NCBI GenBank assembly: GCA_052246295.1
Contig: JBQQCO010000044.1
Strand: one strand, 5' to 3'
DNA from: Piscibacillus sp052246295
GTDB taxonomy: Bacteria; Bacillota; Bacilli; Bacillales; Alkalibacillaceae
DNA length: 7,825 nt
Numbering within the stretch: position 1 is the stretch's first letter; every line of letters begins with the position of its first letter. Below the pieces are notes generated by a model that did not search any database, was not told the origin of the DNA, and saw only the letters and a program-made list of their open reading frames with translations. Positions 1-4,931 of this stretch are shown here, one piece after another. Both the position numbers and the translations under genes were made by a program.

Positions 1-2
1 CC

Positions 3-114
3 ATCAAAATGCTTCGCTTTCCGCGGGCACGGCTCGAGCCTCCTCGGCCCAAAGAGCGGGGCCTGTGGGGTCTCGAGACTCGTGCTGTTCCCGCAGGAGT
101 CTACGCATTTTGAT
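3..114. repeat. GC-rich imperfect inverted repeat (Bacillaceae-type intergenic hairpin element)
   Basis: The ends match exactly as an inverted repeat (ATCAAAATGC at 3-12, GCATTTTGAT at 105-114). Inside, the arms pair imperfectly, for example GCGGG near the left end with CCCGC at 90-94 and CTCGAG on both sides. The whole element could form one long hairpin of about 110 nt. It is much richer in GC than the surrounding genes. From memory, repeats with a CGCTTTCCGCGGGCACGGCT-like core are scattered between genes in many Bacillaceae; I cannot check copy number here. A small hairpin, CCGC-TTAGT-GCGG, follows at 116-128. No coding role is visible. Confidence 0.7.
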
Positions 115-294
115 TCCGCTTAGTGCGGCTCACCTAACACAAAAGTGGTTTTATGCTCTTTATTCTGTTATAGATGCTTTATTGAATGATTGTAGCACCA
201 AATTGGTGCCATAAAACCTTTCGACGCAACCTTTCAAATGATTTTTTTGTTTTGAATGTGATGTTCAACCTCATCTTTTTATACAGATGAGAAT
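115..294. other. AT-rich intergenic stretch, no gene seen
   Basis: No open reading frame with a ribosome binding site is visible on either strand. The stretch holds an inverted repeat pair at 147-218 (listed separately) and a small hairpin CTCATC-N10-GATGAG at 270-291. It also holds a direct repeat of GAATGTGA at 254-261 and 291-298. None has a following T-run that would make it an intrinsic terminator. In B. subtilis the gene beyond spxH on this side is pepF; nothing resembling it is present here. Confidence 0.5.
147..218. repeat. Short inverted repeat with internal perfect palindrome
   Basis: GGTTTTATG at 147-155 is matched by CATAAAACC at 210-218. Immediately inside the right arm lies the perfect 15-bp palindrome GCACCAAATTGGTGC (195-209). 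The arrangement could be a small non-coding element, the remnant of an insertion sequence end, or a protein binding site. There is no T-tract on either side, so it is not a standard terminator. Confidence 0.45.
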
Positions 295-370
295 GTGACG
301 AGCGATAGGCGGCGACGCCAGTGGATCTTCAGCTCGTGCCCACGGCAAGCGTCCGCCGATAGCGAGTCAC
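295..370. repeat. Second GC-rich hairpin repeat, opposite orientation to the first
   Basis: The ends GTGAC (295-299) and GTCAC (366-370) are inverted, and the arms continue with GCGATAGGCGG against CCGCCGATAGC. Read on the minus strand, its core (CGCTTGCCGTGGGCACGAGCT) aligns with the core of the repeat at 3-114 (CGCTTTCCGCGGGCACGGCT), so both probably belong to one family. This copy is shorter and more diverged. Like the first, it stands out by high GC content. Confidence 0.6.
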
Positions 371-446
371 AAACCAACGGTTCAATCATCAATCTCTCAA
401 CATAATTGTTGTAACAATGGACACCACCACATTTAGTATAGAGCCT
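371..446. other. Intergenic stretch downstream of spxH
   Basis: No gene is visible. It contains a 14-bp palindrome, ATTGTT-GT-AACAAT, at 405-418. As RNA its loop would be only two bases, so it is more plausible as a DNA site than as a hairpin. No convincing promoter was found. Confidence 0.35.
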
Positions 447-472
447 AAAAAATAGGAGGGGTCCCCTCCTAT
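447..472 (-). terminator. Intrinsic terminator of the yjbK-yjbI-spxH cluster
   Basis: A near-perfect palindrome at 452-472 (ATAGGAGGGG, one base, CCCCTCCTAT) is followed on the minus strand by six T residues (the A-run at 447-452). The stem includes the spxH stop codon TAG (471-469), so the hairpin starts inside the end of the coding region. Its strength and position make it the likely 3' end of the leftward transcript. Confidence 0.9.
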
Positions 473-1365
473 GAATGAATATATCTCCAAAATGTTCCGT
501 ATTTTACTGGCACACGCTCGACCTTTTGTTTTAAAACTAATTTCTTTAGCTCTTTTTCTGCTCGTTCAATGGTCCAATCATAAACAACCGCGACTTCTTT
601 CGTTGCAACAGATTCAAAGTGACATAAAAAGTCTTCTAAAGATGGTTTTCTAAGTGGTTGCACCCTTTGACCGAGTATCTCAAAGAATGCTCTTTCATAC
701 ACTTGTGCAGAATGTAGTCCCGAAACTTTTAGACCGTCACCGTCATGACCTCGGTTAAACATAACCACTGTTGGATAGTTATCAACGTCCATCTCACGAG
801 TTAGATTCCAATCGCACTTTAAAGCTCTTAAAGCAGTGTCTGAGTGAAGATCTTTGTTAAATTCATCGATATCCAAATTGACTTCCTTAGCAATGTCTAG
901 TAAAACCTTTTCATCCGATATATTCTTCTTGCCTAAGAATAAATGCTCTTGTAACTTTCTTAGAAACTTAGAGCCAAGTCTTTGACCTTGAAACTCAGCA
1001 GCCTTAATCGATAGTGTTGCAATAGAGGGTGCAGAAACTGGGTTTTCATACCATAAATCCCCATCACAACTCATTCCTGTTCTGGATGCTGTGTTTTCCC
1101 AAAACTTTGCTAATTTGTCTGTTTTATTTATTGAGTGGTTGTTTAAGTTTGTTAGATTACTAGATACAATTGATCGTAATTTGAAATAACAGCCAAACTC
1201 CATCGCTAGCTTCTTAATGGCTGGTTCAAGCGACCAACATTCTGGACAAAGTGGATCTATAAAAACGTACATTTCTACAGGTTTATTAATTAAAGAACAA
1301 AAGTCAACTTGGGAATTATCATTCGATGCTAGATTGTCCATAACTTCTGATGTTAACTTTCCCAC
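469..1365 (-). CDS. spxH: ClpXP adaptor protein SpxH (YjbH), DsbA/thioredoxin-fold
   Basis: Family role: SpxH is a cytoplasmic adaptor that delivers the redox regulator Spx to the ClpXP protease, keeping Spx low until disulfide stress. The 298-residue product resembles B. subtilis YjbH throughout. It has a DsbA-like opening, VFIDPLCPECWSLEP (about residues 34-48), with the CPEC cysteine pair at C40 and C43. It also has GMSCDGDLWYE in the middle and a C-terminal segment ending in KYGTFWRY. The start is uncertain. GTG at 1365 lies 7 bases after AAAGGGG, but an in-frame ATG at 1341 (residue 9) would place the CPEC motif about where B. subtilis has it. An out-of-frame ATG at 1367 overlaps the GTG. 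It sits 30 bp after yjbI with no promoter between, so it is probably co-transcribed. Function is inferred from homology. Confidence 0.94.
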   Translation of the reverse strand: MGKLTSEVMDNLASNDNSQVDFCSLINKPVEMYVFIDPLCPECWSLEPAIKKLAMEFGCYFKLRSIVSSNLTNLNNHSINKTDKLAKFWENTASRTGMSCDGDLWYENPVSAPSIATLSIKAAEFQGQRLGSKFLRKLQEHLFLGKKNISDEKVLLDIAKEVNLDIDEFNKDLHSDTALRALKCDWNLTREMDVDNYPTVVMFNRGHDGDGLKVSGLHSAQVYERAFFEILGQRVQPLRKPSLEDFLCHFESVATKEVAVVYDWTIERAEKELKKLVLKQKVERVPVKYGTFWRYIHS

Positions 1366-1380
1366 ATCGATTCCCCTTTC
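1365..1380 (-). promoter_or_regulatory. spxH ribosome binding site with two competing start codons
   Basis: On the minus strand GAAAGGGG is followed by AATCG-ATG-TGG. The ATG (1367-1365) is 5 bases from the purine run. The GTG in the spxH frame (1365-1363) shares its last G and is 7 bases away. The ATG frame reads ATG TGG GAA AGT TAA, four codons then a stop, so the two starts give different products. This makes the spxH start less certain than a single-codon start would be. Confidence 0.6.
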
Positions 1381-1395
1381 AAGAATGTATTTATA

Positions 1396-1779
1396 TTATT
1401 CTTCAGTATTCATCATATGATTAGCTGTCATCGTTAATCGCTCATAAATAGAAGTTTTATAAGGTTCTTCGATCTCAGCTTCTTCTAATGCACCTGCCAT
1501 GCATTCAAGCCATGCATCTCGTCGAGTAGGTGTTATTGGGAAGGGCATATGACGTGCCCTTAACATAGGGTGACCATGTTCTTGAATATAAAGTGGAGGG
1601 CCACCAAAAAATTGAGTTAGGAATTGTTTTTGTTTCCTAGCTGTTTCTGTTAAATCATCCGGGAATATTGGAATTAATTCTGGATGTTGTCCAACGCGTT
1701 TATAGAAAGCTTCAACTAATCGTTCTACGGCTTCAGCGCCACCGATTGCATCGTAAATATTGCCTTGTTGATAAGCCAT
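1396..1779 (-). CDS. yjbI: Group II truncated hemoglobin (YjbI)
   Basis: A 127-residue single-domain heme protein of the trHbO group, cytoplasmic. The family binds O2 and related ligands and has been linked to oxidative chemistry; the physiological role here is inferred. Key positions, by alignment from memory with B. subtilis YjbI, are all present. They are the distal tyrosine in FYKRV (Y26), T46 and Q50 in LTETARKQKQFL, the proximal histidine in RARHMPFPI (H77) and the G8 tryptophan in DAWLECM (W90). GGPPLY and HGHPMLRARH are typical family signatures. The start ATG at 1779 follows AAAGGA at a spacing of about 10. An in-frame upstream extension to 1872 has no ribosome site, is AT-rich and contains the promoter -10, so I exclude it. 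It has its own promoter and continues into spxH. Confidence 0.94.
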   Translation of the reverse strand: MAYQQGNIYDAIGGAEAVERLVEAFYKRVGQHPELIPIFPDDLTETARKQKQFLTQFFGGPPLYIQEHGHPMLRARHMPFPITPTRRDAWLECMAGALEEAEIEEPYKTSIYERLTMTANHMMNTEE

Positions 1780-1831
1780 GTTAGTAAAATCCTTTCTCAA
1801 TAAGAAATAGTATATATGAATTAGTGCAAAT

Positions 1832-1847
1832 TGAGTTATTGAGTTAT
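1832..1847. repeat. Tandem 8-bp repeat in yjbI leader
   Basis: TGAGTTAT occurs twice back to back (1832-1839 and 1840-1847), between the predicted yjbI transcription start and its start codon. It may be a binding site or chance in AT-rich DNA. Confidence 0.4.
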
Positions 1848-1862
1848 CATTTTTCTGTATAT

Positions 1863-1891
1863 ATTGTAGCAACGTAACACTAGACTGGCAA
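1863..1891 (-). promoter_or_regulatory. SigA-type promoter for yjbI-spxH
   Basis: On the minus strand TTGCCA (1891-1886) and TACAAT (1868-1863) are separated by exactly 17 bases. Transcription would start near 1856, giving a leader of about 77 nt before yjbI. The promoter lies directly after the yjbK stop codon, so yjbI and spxH can be expressed apart from yjbK. I saw no terminator between yjbK and this promoter, so read-through is also likely. Confidence 0.65.
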
Positions 1892-1901
1892 ATTATAAGT
1901 T

Positions 1902-2468
1902 CTAGCTAAGGCTATTAAAGAAGCGTTGAATCTTGTTTTCGGGCTTTGTACGTTTAATAGAGTACTTAGTTAAAACATCTTTAAAGAAAGCTTCTCCTCG
2001 CACTTGAGAAGGTGCTTCAATTTCTAATTCATAGTCTTCTTGTCCGTTATATTGGCTATAGTCTAGTACAAGAGTCATATCATTAACATTTTTTTCTAAA
2101 CGATAAGTGATTAACGATCCCATATATTTAATATCTTTATCGTGAATATTCAAGTGTTTGATTTGTTCACGTATATGGTCTTTCAACTCCACCTGATTGT
2201 TAAACCATTTATCAGCTTCATCTTTTGTTAATAAGTCATGTGTCTCTAATAAGCCTTCATGGCTTGGCTGCTTGAGTGTTGCAATATACTGTGAACCTTT
2301 TTCTCTAATACGGAGTGCCATTAAATGTTTTTTGAATGAGAAAAGCTCAGTTTCAAAGTAATAATTAATTTGTTTTTTAGGCATTTCATTTTTGAAGTAA
2401 TCATCACGCATCTGTTTATACTGACTTTCTGAAAGTAAATTTTTAAATTCGATTTCGATTTCTTGCAT
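1902..2468 (-). CDS. yjbK: CYTH-domain protein YjbK (putative triphosphatase)
   Basis: The 188-residue product is a full-length CYTH (triphosphate tunnel metalloenzyme) domain. Members bind triphosphate compounds with divalent metal, and characterised ones include thiamine triphosphatases, inorganic triphosphatases and class IV adenylate cyclases. The substrate here is unknown. Visible hallmarks are the N-terminal ExExK motif in EIEIEFK (E5, E7, K9), NYYF near 35-38, ALRIREK (R53, R55), ATLKQP (K66), RLEK near 123-126, LVLDYS (D136) and the closing ELEIE (147-151). I chose ATG 2468 over an in-frame ATG at 2474: the ribosome site AAGGGAG directly touches the latter but is 6 bases from the former. 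It is divergent to relQ, as in B. subtilis. B. subtilis yjbJ and yjbL, which flank yjbK there, are absent. Confidence 0.9.
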   Translation of the reverse strand: MQEIEIEFKNLLSESQYKQMRDDYFKNEMPKKQINYYFETELFSFKKHLMALRIREKGSQYIATLKQPSHEGLLETHDLLTKDEADKWFNNQVELKDHIREQIKHLNIHDKDIKYMGSLITYRLEKNVNDMTLVLDYSQYNGQEDYELEIEAPSQVRGEAFFKDVLTKYSIKRTKPENKIQRFFNSLS

Positions 2469-2480
2469 GGTCATCTCCCT
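2469..2480 (-). promoter_or_regulatory. Ribosome binding site deciding the yjbK start
   Basis: AAAGGGAG on the minus strand ends immediately before the first ATG (2474) and 6 bases before the second ATG (2468). Only the second has workable spacing, so the protein begins MQEIEIE. Confidence 0.7.
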
Positions 2481-2487
2481 TTACAAT

Positions 2488-2507
2488 TTAAGTTCGTCCT
2501 TAAGTTC
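2488..2507. repeat. Direct repeat TTAAGTTC, 12-bp period
   Basis: Two copies, at 2488-2495 and 2500-2507, lie between the predicted yjbK -10 box and its ribosome site. The spacing is slightly more than one helical turn. Possible regulator site; may be chance. Confidence 0.35.
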
Positions 2508-2517
2508 ATTTGACATT

Positions 2518-2546
2518 ATTATGCGCGATACTTCTAAGTGTTTCAA
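2518..2546 (-). promoter_or_regulatory. SigA-type promoter for yjbK
   Basis: On the minus strand TTGAAA (2546-2541) is followed after exactly 17 bases by CATAAT (2523-2518). The predicted start near 2511 leaves a leader of about 43 nt. The -35 box forms one arm of the inverted repeat TTTCAA-N8-TTGAAA shared with the relQ side. Confidence 0.6.
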
Positions 2547-2568
2547 AAGTTAAGTTGAAATAATTTTA

Positions 2569-2577
2569 TGATACAAT
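2569..2577 (+). promoter_or_regulatory. Extended -10 promoter for relQ-nadK-yjbO
   Basis: TGATACAAT is an extended -10 element (TGn-TACAAT). At the standard distance upstream there is only a weak -35 (about GTTAAG, 2549-2554). Transcription would start near 2584, leaving a leader of about 36 nt. A TTGAAA at 2555-2560 is too close (11 bases) to act as its -35. Confidence 0.55.
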
Positions 2578-2619
2578 AAAAATGCAACTTCGCAAGATTT
2601 GGAAAGTGAGGGGAACGGC

Positions 2620-3234
2620 ATGAATTGGGAGATATTCTTAGCACCATATACACAAGCAGTAGACGAACTAAAAATTAAACTTAAAGGCATGAGAAAGCAA
2701 TTCGATTATGAATCACGCCATTCTCCAATCGAATTTGTTACAGGTCGAGTTAAGCCGATCTCAAGTATTATTGAAAAAGCAAAACGACGAGGAATCGCTA
2801 TGGCAAATGTTGAAGAAGAAATTCAGGACATTGCTGGGTTAAGAGTGGTTTGTCCTTTCGTTGAAGACATCTATGATATTGTAGATCTGCTTAGGTTGAG
2901 AAAAGATTTTAACATTGTAGAGGAAAAAGACTATATTGAAAAAAATAAGGAAAGTGGTTATCGTTCATATCACGTTATTATTACATATCCTGTAGAAACA
3001 ATATATGGTGAAAAAAGGTTGTTAGCTGAAATACAAATTAGAACATTAGCCATGAATTTTTGGGCTATTAATGAGCATTCATTAAATTATAAATATTCAG
3101 GTCAGATTCCAAGTGACATTAAACAGCGTTTAAAAAATGCCTCTGAAGCGGCTTTTCGTCTCGATGAAGAAATGTCCAAAATTAGACAGGAAATTCGAGA
3201 TGCCCAGGAAGTATTCAGACGTAAAAAAGATTAG
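2620..3234 (+). CDS. relQ: Small alarmone synthetase RelQ (GTP pyrophosphokinase, YjbM/SasB)
   Basis: It transfers pyrophosphate from ATP to GDP or GTP to make (p)ppGpp in the cytoplasm. The 204 residues contain only the synthetase domain, with no HD hydrolase, TGS or ACT domains, as expected for a small alarmone synthetase. Visible motifs are FVTGRVKPISSI (39-50), the metal-binding aspartate in EIQDIAGLRVVC (D70), KESGYRSYHV (110-119) and the glutamate in EIQIRTLAMNFWA (E137), then EHSLNYKYSG and a charged C-terminal helix. It is nearly collinear with B. subtilis YjbM, whose tetramer is stimulated by pppGpp; that regulation is inferred. ATG 2620 lies 6 bases after GAGGGG. A TTG start at 2599 is less likely because it would precede that ribosome site. 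It is the first gene of an operon, with nadK 21 bp downstream. Confidence 0.95.
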   Translation: MNWEIFLAPYTQAVDELKIKLKGMRKQFDYESRHSPIEFVTGRVKPISSIIEKAKRRGIAMANVEEEIQDIAGLRVVCPFVEDIYDIVDLLRLRKDFNIVEEKDYIEKNKESGYRSYHVIITYPVETIYGEKRLLAEIQIRTLAMNFWAINEHSLNYKYSGQIPSDIKQRLKNASEAAFRLDEEMSKIRQEIRDAQEVFRRKKD

Positions 3235-3255
3235 CTGAGGAAAGGAGTCGTACTA

Positions 3256-4071
3256 ATGAAATTTTCAATCCAATGCCGCGGTGACCAAGATTCAAAGGAA
3301 ATTAAGTCTAAGTTAAAAAGCTATCTATCACAATTTAAAATGGAGTATAACGAAGAGGAACCAGATTTGTGCATTTCAGTCGGTGGTGATGGGACGTTAC
3401 TTGAGGCATTCCATCGTTATGTTCATCGTCTAGACAAGACAGCGTTTATCGGAATTCACACTGGTCACCTAGGTTTTTATGCAGATTGGGTACCCGATGA
3501 ATTAGAAAAACTAATTATTGAAATTGCAAGAACACCATTCCAAGTTGTCGAATATCCACTTTTAGAGTTAACCATTCGACCAAATGACTACGATCAAGAA
3601 CATACTTATATTGCATTAAATGAAATAACAGTAAAAACTTCTGAAGGGTCGGTAGTTGTTGATGTTGAAATTAAAGGTGAACATTTTGAAACATTTAGAG
3701 GGGATGGTTTATGTATCTCAACCCCTTCTGGTTCAACTGCTTATAATAAGGCATTAGGTGGTGCGATTATCCACCCATCTTTAGAAGCCATTCAAATAAC
3801 CGAAATGGCGTCAATCAATAATCGTGTATTCCGTACAGTAGGTTCACCACTTATTTTACCTAAACATCATACAGCCATTTTAAGACCTAAAAATGAACGC
3901 ACATTTATGATTACAATCGATCATTTAAATATGGCTTTTAATGATGTTCATACCATTCAATGTCGTGTAGCTAAAGAACGTGTAAGGTTTGCACGCTTCA
4001 GACCATTCCCATTCTGGAAAAGGGTACATGATTCATTTATTTCTGATTCTAGAACGGGGCATGATCAATGA
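3256..4071 (+). CDS. nadK: NAD kinase (NadK/PpnK)
   Basis: It phosphorylates NAD+ at the 2'-hydroxyl of the adenosine ribose to make NADP+, using ATP or polyphosphate in the family; it is cytoplasmic. The 271-residue length is typical for the Bacillus enzyme. The diagnostic motif SVGGDGTLLEAF is at 41-52, with catalytic D45. IGIHTGHLGFYADW follows at 65-78, then the NE pair (N122, E123) and RGDGLCISTPSGSTAYNKALGGAI at about 148-171, the glycine-rich NAD site. ATG 3256 lies 8 bases after AAAGGAG. It follows relQ by 21 bp and its stop overlaps the next gene by 4 bp (ATGA), so expression is probably coupled. Homologous to the YjbN form in B. subtilis rather than YtdI, judging by neighbours. Confidence 0.96.
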   Translation: MKFSIQCRGDQDSKEIKSKLKSYLSQFKMEYNEEEPDLCISVGGDGTLLEAFHRYVHRLDKTAFIGIHTGHLGFYADWVPDELEKLIIEIARTPFQVVEYPLLELTIRPNDYDQEHTYIALNEITVKTSEGSVVVDVEIKGEHFETFRGDGLCISTPSGSTAYNKALGGAIIHPSLEAIQITEMASINNRVFRTVGSPLILPKHHTAILRPKNERTFMITIDHLNMAFNDVHTIQCRVAKERVRFARFRPFPFWKRVHDSFISDSRTGHDQ

Positions 4072-4931
4072 GACTTGAATGGTATATTAAATCTAAAGAT
4101 GAACATAAGCTCGTTCGTGATTATTTATTGCACGATCGAGCTTTTTCTAATCGTTTATTAAAAGAATTAAAGAAAGATGGTTGTATTTTAGTAGATGGCT
4201 TACCAGCTACAGTTAGACATCGCCTAAAAAAGGGTAATAAGTTAACTATAGAATTCCCATTTGAACAAATGAACTCTAATATTACACCAACTGAAGTGAC
4301 ATTAAATATTGTTTATGAGGACGAATGCTTGTTGGTGTTAAATAAACCTAGAGGCTTATCAGTGTTACCTAATATGAATGATCAAGTAACGTTAGCAAAC
4401 GGAATAGCACATTATTATAAAGCTAGACAAATTAATAGTACAATACATGTCGTAACAAGAATTGATAAATGGACATCAGGCATCGTATTAATAGCAAAGA
4501 ATAAGTATGTACATCATTTATTAGCTAACCAAAATATTCATAAAGAGTATAGAGCAATTGTTGAGGGTAAATTAGCGAAAACAAATGGCCTAATTGACAA
4601 ACCAATCTCTAGAAACTTACCGTCTATTATTGAACGTAGGGTGGATCCTGATGGAAAAAGAGCGATTACCCATTTTCAAGTTATGAAGGAAATGAATAAC
4701 CGCTCTTTATTAAGAGTTAAATTAGAAACAGGAAGAACACATCAAATTCGTGTTCATTTTGCACATATTGGTCATCCTATTGTTGGTGACGATTTATATG
4801 GTGCAAATCAATTATTGATAAAAGGGCAAGCATTACATGCACGTATACTTTCCTTTCACCACCCGTTATCCGGTCGGAAATTTTCCTTTGTAGCATCTTA
4901 CCCAGATGAAATACAAGGTCTAATTGATTAA
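4068..4931 (+). CDS. yjbO: RluA-family pseudouridine synthase (YjbO-like)
   Basis: It isomerises specific uridines to pseudouridine in structured RNA, usually rRNA or tRNA; the target base cannot be read from sequence. The 287 residues begin with an S4-like RNA-binding region (about 13-65: RLLKELKKDGCILVDG, RHRLKKGN). The catalytic domain follows, with VLNKPRGLSVLP (90-101) and the active-site motif TRIDKWTSG (130-138, catalytic D133). The family also shows KEYRAIVEG and LETGRTHQIRVH (219-230), then HPIVGDDLYG. The motif is usually HRLDxxTSG; here the leading histidine is T130 and the leucine is isoleucine, but the Asp and TSG are kept. It starts within the nadK stop codon and has no good ribosome site of its own, so translation is probably coupled. 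Its end overlaps the end of the opposing SEDS gene. Confidence 0.93.
   Translation: MRLEWYIKSKDEHKLVRDYLLHDRAFSNRLLKELKKDGCILVDGLPATVRHRLKKGNKLTIEFPFEQMNSNITPTEVTLNIVYEDECLLVLNKPRGLSVLPNMNDQVTLANGIAHYYKARQINSTIHVVTRIDKWTSGIVLIAKNKYVHHLLANQNIHKEYRAIVEGKLAKTNGLIDKPISRNLPSIIERRVDPDGKRAITHFQVMKEMNNRSLLRVKLETGRTHQIRVHFAHIGHPIVGDDLYGANQLLIKGQALHARILSFHHPLSGRKFSFVASYPDEIQGLID

Noticed and set aside
195..248. Intrinsic terminator made of the 15-bp palindrome and the T-run at 242-248
   Set aside because: The palindrome and the T-run are more than 30 bases apart, so they cannot act as one terminator.
1..446. CRISPR array or RNA gene in the GC-rich left region
   Set aside because: The repeats are two diverged inverted hairpins, not evenly spaced direct repeats, and no tRNA or rRNA signature was seen.
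471..653. Plus-strand open frame across the 3' end of spxH
   Set aside because: It lies fully antisense to a well-conserved gene, and its only purine-rich upstream sequence is the spxH terminator stem.
1217..1420. Plus-strand open frame antisense to the start of spxH
   Set aside because: No family resemblance, no ribosome site, and it covers conserved spxH coding sequence.
1780..1872. N-terminal extension of the hemoglobin gene
   Set aside because: It has no ribosome site, is AT-rich, contains the predicted promoter -10 and is absent from the family.
2555..2583. TTGAAA at 2555 as the relQ -35 box
   Set aside because: It is only 11 bases from TACAAT, and the bases at standard spacing (about AAAAAT) make a poorer -10 than the extended -10 upstream.
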